Assembly (NCBI RefSeq): GCF_004359215.1
Contig: NC_090628.1
Span: 858,879-922,878 of the forward strand
DNA length: 64,000 bases
Reading direction: 5' to 3'
From: Bremia lactucae
Lineage: Eukaryota > Oomycota > Peronosporomycetes > Peronosporales > Peronosporaceae
Part shown: positions 50,642-61,998 of the stretch, one piece after another
How the letters are laid out: each line of letters opens with the position of its first letter
Numbering within the stretch: position 1 is the first letter of the stretch
Program-made: the position numbers and the translations under genes
Notes under the pieces: generated by a model
What the model saw: only the letters and a program-made list of their open reading frames with translations
Database searches by the model: none
Told to the model about the DNA's origin: nothing

Positions 50642-51560
50642 ATGGAAGAGGTCTCAAAACTTATAGAAGCGCAGGGCATAGCGTATGACAAGCTCAAAAC
50701 TTTATTTGGGCTTGAATATGTAAAGTTCAGTATATTCAGGGACCAGAGGTTTTGCATGCAAGGGTTGAAACCTTCATGCGTACGAATCCTCCCCGATCGG
50801 CCAGGTTCAGGATCACCCTTGCGGCATCTATGCCAACTCGGTATATCTCTGTACCTCGAAGATAGAGCCATGGAGTGGGCACTCTCGTGCAGCGTCCATA
50901 GACGACGCTTTTTTTTCTCATGGGATTCGGTAATTCAGCAAATGACCAGCATGTTTGCACCGCCTGATTAGGCTTTACGCATACGATCACGGCTCATAGC
51001 GACTCGACAGGGTAAACGAGCCCTAGAGGACCATGCCCAGGAGTTGAGAACACTCATTGCATCTATGCTTCAAGGCCCGATGCAAGAAGCAACTATCGTA
51101 AATTTTTTTGGGGTTTCTCAATGAAGGCGTTGACCGTTCGGAATTATTACGACCCCATCCAGCTACTTTCGAAGACGCAATTGCCATAGCGCTACGCGCT
51201 GAGTTCGTCTTTAAGTCTGCTCGCGTTAGCCCGCCTATTTACCGAACAAGCTCTTCGAGCACATTGGTACCGTCTAATAGACCGGAATTCATGGATCTAC
51301 GCCTCGTTGAGGAGGGAGAAAAGGCACTTCAAGCAGTGGAACAGCATGAAATCATTTGTAGATGTTGTATGTGCGGAAGCACGAAACATTTACGTCCGGC
51401 CTGTCCCCTACAAAATACTCGTAAAGCTCAAAATAGCACCAATTCCGACCTATACCAGAAATCTGGTACGGTGCGGAAAACGTCGATACCATGTAGGTGA
51501 AAACCGCTCTACTGGGGAAGACCTAGGCTCTGTTAAAACTCTAGGAGGTGAGAATAAATA
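50642..51560 (+). pseudogene. Ty3 gag
   Basis: MEEVSKLIEAQGIAYDKLKT, MEWALSCSVHRRRFFFSWDS, VIQQMTSMFAPPD, MGFLNEGVDRSELLRPHPAT, then zinc knuckle CCMCGSTKHLRPAC in a partly open stretch (51108-51500). At least three frameshifts. Parallel to minus-strand 32331-33235. Confidence 0.75.
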
Positions 51561-51599
51561 GAATCTAGCCCCAATTAGATCGGTGAGAGTACAAGCCTG

Positions 51600-52080
51600 G
51601 CTGCTAGTCGCTTTAGCGACTGTAAAGGGTTTTGATAAGCCGTGGTCAATTATAATTGACTCAGGAGCGTCTTGCACTTATGCTTGACGTCTTTCGCTTG
51701 AGGGAAACTAATGCGTTGGGGACTTAAAGCGCATGAAAGTGATACAATCACTGCTCGCTTAGCGACTGGGACTCGTGTCACTGCTCCTAAAGTTTCTTGA
51801 ATTTAGGCAAGAAGTTTCTGGACTTTGACAGTATGGAACGCTGCCTCGTCCTTAATCGAATTCGAGATATGATCCCATCCTTGGTATGGCCTGGATTAAA
51901 CGCCATGAGTCACGGATCGATTGGAGGTCTAAGACCTTAGGCACCACGCGCAATGTTCCAAGCAAATTTCTGAGAAGTCATGAGCCCACCTTTGCTAGGA
52001 GACAAAAGCGCTATTGGCGCATATGACTGACTAAATTTATCAGTGTGTTAGACATTGTAATATCTGAGTTACTAAATCCA
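51600..52080 (+). pseudogene. Ty3 aspartic protease
   Basis: WSIIIDSGASCTYA-stop at 51642-51688 carries an intact D-S-G-A active site, interrupted just afterwards by TGA. The body continues out of frame (GLKAHESDTITARLATGTRV, near 51722; WPGLNAMSHGSIGG, near 51890). Confidence 0.7.
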
Positions 52081-52730
52081 ATGTTGAAAACATTTATTTT
52101 GGGCTTAACTCAGAAAAAGGAGTTGGAATGGCACGTATTCCGTCGAGTAGCAATTGTTTTAAAAACGATTCACTAAATGCTAAAAGCATTGTTGGCCTAA
52201 GACCGAGTCATCAAGGGTGTTATATCCCTGAGATACGTGGAGTGGCAAGTCTAAGTCCACCGTGGTCGGCCGAGGTGGCATCATGCTGAGTGTCAGTAGT
52301 GACATAATTGGCGGTTCGCCATGGCATTTCGGGTCAAACCCTTTTAATGCACGTGAAATGACACGTAAACGGTCGCTGGACAAGGAAGCTGAGTTACCTA
52401 ATTCCTTGTCGGATGTCGAAGTAGACACCAGCTCTGGTATAGATCCCATACAGGCTGAAAATTTGAAGACGTGAATGTCCCAGCCTCTAAGAGGCGTATT
52501 GTCTCTACTCCAAGGCTGGCGAGACGCGAAGGGTCTATACCCTCGCAAAGTGATTTGAGTAAGGAATTGAATACGCTTGTAATGGTGTAACCGGTAGCAT
52601 CGAGGCAGAAGTTAGCCTTGCGGCAATCCCTTCGTAACATGCTCTTCTGCAGTAGACGAAATGTCTATTGATGAGTGCGGCCGAGCCTTAAGGGCTAACG
52701 ACCTATCTTAGATGGTAGTCATTCGACCTA
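52081..52730 (+). pseudogene. Ty3 pol linker
   Basis: Aligned in reverse with 30900-31700. Readable: EAELPNSLSDVEVDTSSGID, then ASKRRIVSTPRLARREGSIP and SQSDLSKELNTLVMV. No conserved domain. Confidence 0.55.
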
Positions 52731-52733
52731 TGA

Positions 52734-53600
52734 TTGAGTAAAACTCATCGTCACTTCTGGACGAAGCTGTCCTGGCCCGTCCTGGATGATACAAAAGCTG
52801 CATTAAGTGCGCGGAGTGAGTCATTGATCCTTAAAGATCCTACGGATCCACTTTATGTGTGGATCAAGGTATTCCAAGATGTGGTATATACCAATCCACC
52901 ATCTGTTTTACCTGCGGATAGAGGTGTCCGTCATGAAATTGACTTGGTCAATACTGTGTCACACGACAGCGGCCTTTATCAAGGGAACAGTGTGACGTCA
53001 TTAACGATTTCTTTCGTGCTAAGTACGAGGCGGGAATGGTACCCCGAGAGCAAATTTCCCCATTCGACACCAAAATTTTGTGTCAAAAAGCAAAAGGGTA
53101 AATAACGCATTGTACATGCTTATAATAAGCTGAATGCTGCCTCTATACCAGCACAAAACGTTATTCCTAGAACGGATGTTCAGAACAATGTGGTGGGATG
53201 TACAATGTACAGTGCACTTGACGGAGTCGATGGTCATGCGAACTAGCGTTATCCCGCTTACAGCGGTTAGCAGCACAGGCAGTATACTATGTGAGTGGTT
53301 GATTATGCCACAAAAGCTCTCCAACGCCCCGGCTACATTTAATTGTCTAGTGACGCAACTGTTCCGCCCTCGTCGAGGTTATGCACAGACTTATTTTGAA
53401 GGCATTTTTGTCCATAGTCGTGCGGAGCAGGGTCGGTCGGAACTGTAGAACCACATAAACTATTTGCGGGCACTGTTCGAGTGAATGCGCACAAATAAAT
53501 TGTATGCCAATGCATCTAAATGCATTTTTGTGGCAGAAGAAATTCCCTTTTTAGGGTGAAGCGAGGCCTGAGAGCGGATCCCGCTAAGGTAAAAGCCATA
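52734..53600 (+). pseudogene. Ty3 reverse transcriptase
   Basis: VFQDVVYTNPPSVLPADRGV with RHEIDLV, KFPHSTPKFCVKKQKGK, stop, RIVHAYNKLNAAS-type region, NNVVGCTMYSALDGVDGH, then CEWLIMPQKLSNAPATFNCL and FRPRRGYAQTYFEGIFVHS. The catalytic YFDD is YFEG, so the RT is inactive. A short deletion removes the GYYQLL box. Confidence 0.75.
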
Positions 53601-54200
53601 GTTGATTGAACGGTTCCTAAGCATTGAAAGGACTTACGTAAGTGATTGGGCCTCGCCAACTACTTGCACAAATATAGCAAAAATTATGCTGATATGGCTA
53701 GGCCATTATCTAATCTCCCCAAAAAGGTACGGATTGGTGCTGGACTACCACCGGGAATGATGTTCTTAAAGCAATTAAGGATAGTCTTATCCATGCCCTG
53801 ATTCTGGCTCTACCGAATCCAAGTTGGCGATTCAGTGTCATTGACGCATTGGATTTTGCTATCGGCAGTGCTCTGTTACAAACAGATAATGGTGGGCGCG
53901 ATCGCTTATTTGCTTCGAGGCTAGACAGTTAAAGCTGCGGCGAAGAACTCCCTAGTTCATTACAAAGCGTTACTTTCAATTAAGTATGCTCTTATCAAAT
54001 TCAGAGTTCATCTGCTTTGCTCTAAGCCATTTGTGATATATACGAGTCACGCGTCGTTACGCACTGCGACTAGGTCGCCCCATGTATCACAGAGAATGAC
54101 TTGATTGCTTTTAGTTTTCGTCGAATACAATTTCGAGGTGAAATATAAGCTTGGCAAGTAGAATGCTTTGGCTGATGCGTTATCACGTAGGACCAGACTC
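53601..54200 (+). pseudogene. Ty3 RNase H
   Basis: GLANYLHKYSKNYADMARPL, ILALPNPSWRFSVIDALDFA, IGSALLQTDNGGRDRLF, then VHYKALLSIKYALIKFRVHL and LADALSRRTR. Matches 27380-27960; both carry the same ALDFA change in the catalytic block. Confidence 0.75.
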
Positions 54201-54564
54201 ACGCTTGATTGTCTTGGAACAAAAGAATGTAAAACACAACCAAACGATTAGCTGTTTATGTTCCAACCTCAAAGAGGAAATGAAGCGAATGTTATCACTC
54301 GGTGTCAACAGTCTGATGGGGAAGTGGAGTTGTCATAGCCGACACTCACATCCGTGTTGACGCCCCAGCTACCAGGTTTGGTAGTTATAGCGATTATTCG
54401 TGTGGTTACACTAATTTACAAAGGTTCTTAGTTTGGTTAGCGCAGAATACAGCAAGATCCCACTTCTAGCTTGATAAAGCCTTTGACGCGGACCCCGGCG
54501 GGGGGCCGAAATCCGTCTGGCGCGCGTTTCAATATAGAATTTTTTAACGATGCTTCTTTTCTTT
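54201..54564. other. Truncated pol end, integrase missing
   Basis: After the RNase H tail no integrase follows. Near 54460-54500 a short piece matches, in reverse, the sequence after the chromodomain at 29710-29755 (TTCTAGCTTG, AAAGCCTTTGACGCG). So integrase and chromodomain were deleted and the remaining end is inverted. Confidence 0.45.
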
Positions 54565-55042
54565 CTACAGGGGCACACTTCAGTTGATTAACCGTTGTTG
54601 TGGTACAAATACCTAATAACTAAAATACGATTTTGATCTATTTAAGTTAAATAATCACTAAATCCCATTTATACTGGATAACATATGTTGTAGCCGCAAG
54701 ATATAAATCTGGCGGCCGAAATCAATTTTCATTTAGCTAGGGTAAGGTTTGGGATATAAATAATAAAAAAAATAATCCCCCTTTTGAACTTACAGCGTCT
54801 AGTGCCTTCCTAAGGCTTACGCATTGATCTACGAGAAAAAGAAACCTTTTTAAGGTATATACGCTCGGGCACTAGTTGCCACTTGGTTCTACGAACCCCC
54901 AAATCCCTTGAACTAGGATTCACTAAGCTTTACTAACTTGTACAACTCACTGAAATGTTAAATCTATTAGGTATATAGAACTAAGTGACTCTCTGAGACT
55001 ATAAGTCCTTCTCTCAATTAAGGAGCAACGGAACCCGCTACA
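54565..55042 (+). repeat. LTR, family C, 3' LTR
   Basis: From CTACAGGGGCACACTTCAGT to GAACCCGCTACA, about 478 bp. Shares TAAATCTGGCGGCCGAAATC with the other family C LTRs. Its right end abuts minus-strand protease sequence at 55043. Confidence 0.7.
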
Positions 55043-55513
55043 TAATTCCACAGTGTGATCGGCATTCACACTGAGGCCATGTGCAGTCATGCTAACGAGC
55101 AAATTTCAAGTGAGGCTATCGCACTCACTCGTAGGACATCCACACGCTTGTAGACGCTCCACGACGATCATCAGTTGGCCATCTGATGAACAAGAGACAA
55201 ACATCGTCACAGCTTGATGCTGCCAATTTATACATGGCTCGTACTTTCTGAGCCATGGTAATCCAAGAATGACATCAAATTTGTCATCCAAATCTAGTAC
55301 GATGAAATCACCATCGTACTGTTTACCCTTTAACGTGTATTGCATACCAATTATACGTTTCTTTACTGTTGCAAATGCGCCTGCTGCTAAGCACACTGCC
55401 ATTCTCGTTAGAGGTATATCGCGCTCGATAAATTTGAGTCTGCTATCTTGTAGCAATCGGCGTCGAATGAAAGTGTATGACGCCCCACAACCGACTAGGG
55501 ACTTTAGTGGCAA
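55043..55513 (-). pseudogene. Ty3 protease, inactive, of a family B relative
   Basis: Minus strand: LVGCGASYTFIRRRLLQDSR, LKFIERDIPLTRMAVCLAAG, YTLKGKQYDGDFIVLDLDDK, FDVILGLPWLRKYEP. The catalytic aspartate is glycine (LVGCGA). The frame is otherwise open for 135 codons. Sequence downstream (linker, RT) is cut off by the family C LTR. Confidence 0.8.
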
Positions 55514-55514
55514 T

Positions 55515-56700
55515 TTAATGTGTTACTATAATTTTGAAGGTGTTGAGGTTAACCTCATGACCTGGGGCAGCAACACACAATGTTTGTGTGTGAGGAGTAA
55601 CTTTAATAACAACCCTGCGAATTCTTTTGACGTTGCTGGATCGGTACGGCGCTCCGCACCTACCGATCCCGACCACTTCTTGACGATTTGCCTCGCCGTT
55701 ACGATTTCGCAACAGCGTCGGATCCGCGTCCTCCCCTGTTCCTAGCGGGAGGTGGATCTTTTCGCTCAGTGTTTTAAGGCTTGGGCGTGGGGCACTAAAC
55801 TCATAGGCGAAGTGTCCCGTCTTTTGACAACGCTTGCATTTTGAAATCGTTTGCGACTTGAAGAGCAAGTTTTTTCGCTCTTAACATTGAGAAGTTCATT
55901 GATTCGGGACCTTTCTTTCCTTGTCGTCTATGCGGACGATATGTGCCAGAGTGGGTATCAGGCTGAAATTCTCCTGTTCCGTTACAGAGCTCGCTCGATC
56001 TAGCGTCTCTGGTTCAAGCTGGAACAGGTGAGTCTTTACAGGACCGTTTGCAAGACCTTTAGTACACACAGTTACCTGTGTTTGTTCATCTATTGGATGA
56101 ATAACAATACAACTGAGTAGGAATTGTGTCTGTTGGGCATAAGTGTGAAGATAATGCTTGCCCTGCTTCAAATCCAGCAGCTCGGCTCGAGCCGTGAATT
56201 TGGAATGTGGCGGCACAAATTTTTGTCGAAGCCGGTCCTTACGAATTTCATACGACCCAAAGAAAAATGGACTGTGAAGCTTGAGACCTAAGGCCCAAGA
56301 TTTGGCACGCCCGGCTAAGTTGCACATACCAAATTCCACTTTCGTCGCATCATCACTGATATGGCGAGCTTCAATGTCGTCGTCTAATTCGACGAGCCAT
56401 TTTAAAAGGGAGTGTCTTAAACTTGGATATTTCTATCTTTAAGTTTTCGAGTCGACAACGAAACGTCGGCCCACTAGCAGCATGTAGATGCTGCTGTCTC
56501 GACATTTCTAACTGTTGAACACCCTGTTTTTTCAACACCTCTGCATGCTGAGAGACTTGCTGGTGAAGCAAGGCTCCTTTTTCTTGGGCACCGTCGAGTT
56601 CATGTTGTATGAACTCGGCTATAGCCGCATGTTGCTCGTCTCTTTGTAGATCGAGCAATATCGCTCAAACAGCTGGCCCACCTACGACCACAAGGTCACT
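55515..56700 (-). pseudogene. Ty3 gag, fairly complete
   Basis: Minus strand: LDLQRDEQHAAIAEFIQHEL with coiled-coil-like QQVSQHAEVLKKQGVQQLEM, then LAGRAKSWALGLKLHSPFFF, GKHYLHTYAQQTQFLLSC, TVCTKGLANGPVKTHLFQLE, and the knuckle CKRCQKTGHFAYEF, whose last cysteine is phenylalanine. Two frame changes. More diverged than the pair at 6.9-8.2 and 14-15.3 kb. Confidence 0.75.
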
Positions 56701-56839
56701 CAAATGAGTGAACCTTTCACGCGTTGCGTGATAGCCCTCTTGAAGGGAAATATTGAACTCCCTCCTTATTCATCGAATTGGTTCATGTCAAATGGAACGT
56801 GCGCGGGCCGTTCGACGGACAACGATTTTTTTACCCAGG

Positions 56840-57341
56840 TGTTACGGGGCACCTTCTGCTAGTACTGATAACAGTCCTATTCAATTTACACTAATTACAG
56901 TGAAGGTGGGATGCCTAGACTACTTCACGTACACAATGTGCAAAGGAAGGTTCTAAGTAGCTAGGAAATCTTAGCTACTTAAATTAAATTGTAAGGTTTT
57001 AGAGTAGGAAAAAAATAATAATAAATTAAGTTTCTATGTAACGATCTTCAATCTACTACTGACATTGTTATATTAAAAATAAAATATGTATGTGCCTACT
57101 TCCACACCGCATAACCGTGTCTTATGACGATTGGCGGGGTTGATTTAACCTAAATCAACCAATCAGTCGAACTAATGTCTTATTGCGGCAACATTTTTAA
57201 GTTTGGTAATATAGGAACTATCAAGTCATAATTAGTAAGATAGTAATCTTGCACATCTTTATTTATTTCCTCTTATAGGATATAATATTAATTATTCCTC
57301 CTATAAAAAATAATATTTATGTAACTGGACACCCCGTTACA
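56840..57341 (-). repeat. LTR, family B-related, minus strand
   Basis: Minus strand starts TGTAACGGGGTGTCCAGTTACA and ends GTGCCCCGTAACA (502 bp). Only the ends resemble family B; the middle differs. It is the 5' LTR of the gag-protease remnant to its left. Confidence 0.65.
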
Positions 57342-58250
57342 AAAACCCAGGTTTTTGTAAACCCACCCCACCAAAGTGTGAGGTTAATTGACTAGCTAAA
57401 ATTAATTGCGTTTGTTGCGATTTAATTGCCAATAGGAATTTTATAAAGGTGGATTTCTTACGTGCATACAATGTCGTCTGGAGAAATCTTGATTATGATT
57501 AATATTAGAGCAAACACCGTTGCATAAGACCTGGCTAAACAACCTTCAAAACGGAAAAAGAACAAACCAATGCCCTTTCAAATTTAAATCGTTTGCAACC
57601 AGGCTGGGGCTTATTTTTCTAATATCACTTTGTGACATGATAGGTGCGTCGAGTCTCGCCGTATCCAATGTTGTTTCTGCTGTCTCAATGTCGAGGCAAT
57701 AGGTTGGACCATTCATGTTTTCAAGTTTCACATCTGCAACTTCAGCTTGTTCTAGACAAGAGCCGATATTCAATCTTTAACACGATGAGGAGTTACGTAA
57801 CTCACACTCGTCATCCAGTGAGCATTAACGTGTCATTTCACGTGCACATAACGGGCTTAGCCATGAACGTCTTGGCTTCTGCCAGCAGCGTCACGACTGA
57901 CACTCAGTGTGGTGTCATCTGGGTCGACCTCACTTAGTGGATTTAAACGTTGCCACTCCACGTGCATCTGGAAAATTACACCTATGATGACTCGGCCTTT
58001 CGCCCACAATAATTTCAGCATTCAGTGATTCGTCAGCACAAGAGTATCACCAGCAAATAATGAGTCACTATCACGAATAATGTTCTCAACATTGGAGTTA
58101 ATTAACTGGGACATAACAGTGTGTAACACACTGACAGATTTTTTCAGTGGCTCACGCCAACAACGCTTTTGTTGCCTAGCGATGGTGGATTCATGATTCT
58201 CCAAAGCTTCGCTGGTAACATTGCGCGTGGCATCTTAGGTCTTATACCTC
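57342..58250 (-). pseudogene. Ty3 pol linker of a family C relative
   Basis: Recognised by reverse alignment with 52080-52700 (GACTCGGCCT, ACACTCAGTGTGGTGTCATC). A minus-strand stretch reads CLDIETAETTLDTARLDAPI, SQSDIRKISPSLVAND. No intact frame. The first 150 bp carry nothing recognisable. Confidence 0.45.
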
Positions 58251-58720
58251 CAATGAATCCGTGGATCATGGCGTTCGAGCCTGGCCATGCCAAAGATGAG
58301 ATCATATCTCGAATCCAGGTCTAGGACAAGACAGCGTTCCATACTACCAATTTCCAAACTTTCTACCTAATCTCAATAGAATCTTATGTACGTCCCATTT
58401 GCTAAGCTAACAGTGATCGAATCACCTTCATGCGCTTTAGGCGCCTCTGTCTCTTTTCAAGGGAACGACATCGAGAATAATTGCAAGACTCTCCTTAATC
58501 AACTAGAATTGACCATGCCTTATCGAAACCCTTGACAGCGCCTTTGCAGACTACAAGCCGGGCTTGTATTTACGCCCCGTGCGATTAAGCACAGAGCTCT
58601 TTGGGGATAGGCCCATTTTATCCTCACCTCGTAGAGGTTCCACAGAGCCTAGTCCCCCCAGCTGAGGGCCCGCTCCTACTGGGTACCGGCGTTTTTCCAC
58701 ACCGTACTAGATTTCTGGTA
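58251..58720 (-). pseudogene. Ty3 protease remnant, minus strand
   Basis: Reverse alignment with 51480-51960: GGCATGGCCAGGCTCGAACG (58276-58295 on minus), AAGGCATGGTCAATTCTAGT near the active site at about 58510. Translation is broken throughout; DSGAS is not readable. Confidence 0.45.
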
Positions 58721-59660
58721 TGATGTGGGTTATTGCTCTTTCGAGCTTTGCGCGAGTTGCACAACGGACAAGCCAGCGCGTGTGCTTAGTACTCCCGCAT
58801 AATTATCATCTACGGAAGTTTCATGGCTGTTCACAGCTTGAAGCTCTTCTTCTCCTGCCACAGCGAGGCTTCGATCCATGGATTCCGGTCTATTAGACAA
58901 GCCGATGTGCTCAAAAAGCTTGAAGGGTGTTTCGGTGCACCAACGCGAGAGGACTTAACATCGAGCTCAGCGCGTAATGCCATGAACAACCGCGCCTTCG
59001 AAAGAAGCGGGATCGGTACAAAACCGTCCGGGCAACGCCCTTCCATAACGGTAATAAAACCACTTATTGGAATGGGTCTTGATGCATAGCGGCGATAAGA
59101 GCTCTCAACTTCAGGACTTAGCCCCTAGAGCCCGTTAACCCTGACGAACCGCTAATAATTGTGATTGTGTGCGAGAACTGACCAGGTGGTGCAATCGTGC
59201 AAGTCTGTTGCTGTTTCAGCGAATCCCACGTTGGAAATGCGTCGTCTATACACCGACTACATGTGACTGCTCACCCACACGCTTTACAATCGAACTTAAA
59301 AGTAGCGATTACCACCTATGATTTGTTGTTAGGAACATGGCAGAGGCTATAGCTTTTTCCATCTGTTTACTAAAAAAGAGATTCTCTCCCTCTATGCCCT
59401 CATATGTCGCTACACTGACAACAAGAGGGCGAGACTTAGGCTTCGGATCAGGTAGGAAAGTACCGAGTTGGCATAGATGCTGCTAAGTTGTCATGGAACT
59501 GTCCGATAGGGGGATTCATATTGCAAATAGGCTTCGATTCTTGCGTTATGATTGGGTCCTTGAAAAATATGTAATCTGTCTGATCCAGCCCAAACAAAGT
59601 TTGCGCTTTCATACCTTCGCGTTTCGCCCCTGAAAGTTCGAGGAAAGAATCCATGCCAGC
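58721..59660 (-). pseudogene. Ty3 gag remnant, minus strand
   Basis: Starts MDSFLELSGAKREGMKAQTL at 59654 and continues FGLDQTDYIFFKDPIITQES and PTRYFPT; further pieces align to 32331-33235 (GCAACAGACTTGCACGATTG; GAGAAGAAGAGCTTCAAGCT). Many stops. Its primer site is at 59697-59712. Confidence 0.6.
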
Positions 59661-59712
59661 AGATACTTAGTATTATGAATCTCAGGCTTAGATTGACGAC
59701 AGTGCTACCAGG

Positions 59713-60142
59713 TATTGCGGAGCTACCTCGCTCCTTAAGTCAGATAAAGACATAAAATTTAAGAAGTCACATAGTTTTGTAGAATTAAAAGTTAGCAACA
59801 CAGTAATGCGTACAAACCTTTAAAGCTAAATGAATCCTAGTTCAAGGGACTCAGTAGTTCAAGGCTTTTAGTGGTTCGTTGAACCAAGTGGCAACAAATA
59901 CCCAAGAGTATACACCATATATTTAAATATTAGGCTTGACTCTCACAGATCACTGCGCAGGCGATAGTAAGGCACTTAATGCCCTTAAGACCAAAATGAA
60001 AGCTGAACTTTATTCAATGTTTAAAGCATTTAATCATCAGATCTCTATTTGGTGGCTGCGACGATTATAGTAATACCACCTGAATTTTACCCATAATGTG
60101 AATTGCACCACATTAACGGTTTATTGACCGCGTCGCCTTCTA
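59713..60142 (-). repeat. LTR, family C, minus strand, outer end eroded
   Basis: The inner end on the minus strand is GAGCGAGGTAGCTCCGCAATA followed by CCTGGTAGCACTGTCG. Landmarks GAACTAGGATTC-type and CAATGCGCAGG-like blocks are shared with 33296-33757. The outer end near 60142 no longer shows TGTAATGAGG. Confidence 0.55.
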
Positions 60143-60411
60143 TAAAATGGAATTATTGATAGCCAATCAAAGTATCTCATTCTAGAGTTTAAAGACACTC
60201 CCAGTGGTCATTTGTTACCAAGCTGGGGCGGTTGTGGAGGCTTGGTGTACTACCTAAACAAGGCGCTGTGTGGACATTCTACGCGACAGGAGAAGGGGCG
60301 GAAAAGGAGGCGACGGGGCCGCGTAGGAAACGTAAAGCCGAGGGCGCGGACTTATATAATTAGTTGATATTATTTAAATTCTACATTACTACATTAAACA
60401 CGTGCAACAAT
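60143..60411. other. 3' flank of the sugar transporter gene
   Basis: Spacer of about 270 bp with a purine-rich stretch (GACAGGAGAAGGGGCGGAAAA, about 60279-60300). No frame or repeat recognised. Confidence 0.5.
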
Positions 60412-61998
60412 TTAACCAAGCACGGCTATTTGACTGTCGCCTACTGCCGGCCCTTGGTTCTCTTTTAAATGTCGCCGAGCTTCAAATTCATCTTGAATCT
60501 CCTGAATTGTCTTGCCATACGTTTCAGGTACGAACTTGTGGACGAAAATTAACGCCACGACCACAGTTAGCATGAATGGTACGAAGCTGAAGTTATTGAG
60601 CGTCGCAGCAATGTAGGGGTAGCCTAATCCAACCATGAGGCTGCAAAGCCAACTACAACCCACACAAATGGAACAGCCCAATGCTCGCACATCATCGGGG
60701 AACAGATCAGCCATAATACCCCATGCTAGCGGGCCTAAGCTTGATCCAAATGTAGTAACGTAAAGGGCTGTAAAGACAATAGCAAGTGCTGGTAGGCTAC
60801 CAACCAGGGCTGCAGTCATGCCAGCAGCGCTGCAAAGCATTCCTATAAATCCAATTGTAATGAGCTTTCGATTGCCCAAACGTGCGGATAGCATACCACA
60901 AAAGAGCGTCGGAAGAACGTTGACAAAATTCACCGCAACAACTCCGATGCGACTATCCGTAAGTCCAGCTTGTTTAAAGAGACCGGAAGAATAAAAGAAA
61001 ACGGCATTGACACCCGTGAGCTGCTGGGCGCCAGCAATACCGATTGCTACCAGGAGCTGTCGAATATAAGCCGGAGAAACTAAGGCGGAAAAGCCAGGGG
61101 CTTTCGGAACACTCGGAGCCATCAGCGCCATAGACATTCGAAGCTCTTGCATTTGCATTCGATAGTCGCTTCCTATTCCAGTATGAGGGGCCGGTTCGTC
61201 CTCATTTAACCACATCTTTGCTAGATATACATTTTCTTGACCAAACAAGAAGGCAAGTTCCCGCTCGGCAATTGATTGTTTTTTTGTTGTTAATAGCCAC
61301 GTTGGACTCTCAACCAAAACGAAGGGAGCTAGCACGAGGAAAAATAGCGCAAGCACAATTGGGAATGCCGCGATGCATCGCCAACCTCCTTCCGAGCTCG
61401 CAAAGAAGAAGGCGATCGCAACAAAGAGGTGGCCTAGTGTGACAGAGATCTGAAAGCACACACCCAATTTACTTCGAAGATGCGGTGGGCATATTTCTCC
61501 AATGAAACCAGGAATTACCGCCGTTGATCCCCCCGTCGCGATGCCTGCGAAGACGCGTCCGATAGTAAAAACCGAAATACTGGAAGCCGTCGATTGGATC
61601 GCGGCTCCTGTCATCATAAAGATGCAATTCAACATCATCGTTGGCTTCCTTCCAAACTTGTTTGAAACGCGTCCCATGATGAGCGAACCAATCATGCCTC
61701 CAAGTACCCACGAGCTGACAGCAAGCGTCCACTGATTTTGAGTGTGCCCGGGAAACATGAGGCATGTCCCGGGTGCAATGGGTCTCGCGGCACAGTCGGC
61801 CTCATTGTGAAATAAATAATTGTTCATTTGCGACGTCGACCATCCGAACTGAAAGGGCTGGAGGACTGCGACTAAAATATTGGCGTACAATCTCCAGGTC
61901 GCTTCAAGCTTCGGTTGCGTCGGAGTCTTAAATTCTACATTTGACATGGTGCTTGGAAATAGCCACACTTGTCGGGCACTGCTCATTGTAGAATCCAT
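60412..61998 (-). CDS. MFS sugar transporter (GLUT/sugar-porter type)
   Basis: An intact 528-residue membrane protein. Sugar-porter signatures in order (528-residue numbering): GGMIGSLIMGRVSNKFGRKP (100-119), GRVFAGIATGGSTAVIPGF (147-165), PPHLRSKLG (171-179), VESPTWLL (229-236, variant of PESPRWL), QQLTGVNAVFFYSSG (325-339), GPLAWGIMADLFPDDVRALG (422-441) and PETYGKTIQEIQDEF (491-505). These indicate 12 membrane helices and facilitated hexose transport at a membrane. The first ATG in frame is at 61998; a second at 61944 gives 510 residues and would also fit. Upstream TTG at 62010 is not used. No intron. It is the only host gene at this end. Confidence 0.92.
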   Translation of the reverse strand: MDSTMSSARQVWLFPSTMSNVEFKTPTQPKLEATWRLYANILVAVLQPFQFGWSTSQMNNYLFHNEADCAARPIAPGTCLMFPGHTQNQWTLAVSSWVLGGMIGSLIMGRVSNKFGRKPTMMLNCIFMMTGAAIQSTASSISVFTIGRVFAGIATGGSTAVIPGFIGEICPPHLRSKLGVCFQISVTLGHLFVAIAFFFASSEGGWRCIAAFPIVLALFFLVLAPFVLVESPTWLLTTKKQSIAERELAFLFGQENVYLAKMWLNEDEPAPHTGIGSDYRMQMQELRMSMALMAPSVPKAPGFSALVSPAYIRQLLVAIGIAGAQQLTGVNAVFFYSSGLFKQAGLTDSRIGVVAVNFVNVLPTLFCGMLSARLGNRKLITIGFIGMLCSAAGMTAALVGSLPALAIVFTALYVTTFGSSLGPLAWGIMADLFPDDVRALGCSICVGCSWLCSLMVGLGYPYIAATLNNFSFVPFMLTVVVALIFVHKFVPETYGKTIQEIQDEFEARRHLKENQGPAVGDSQIAVLG

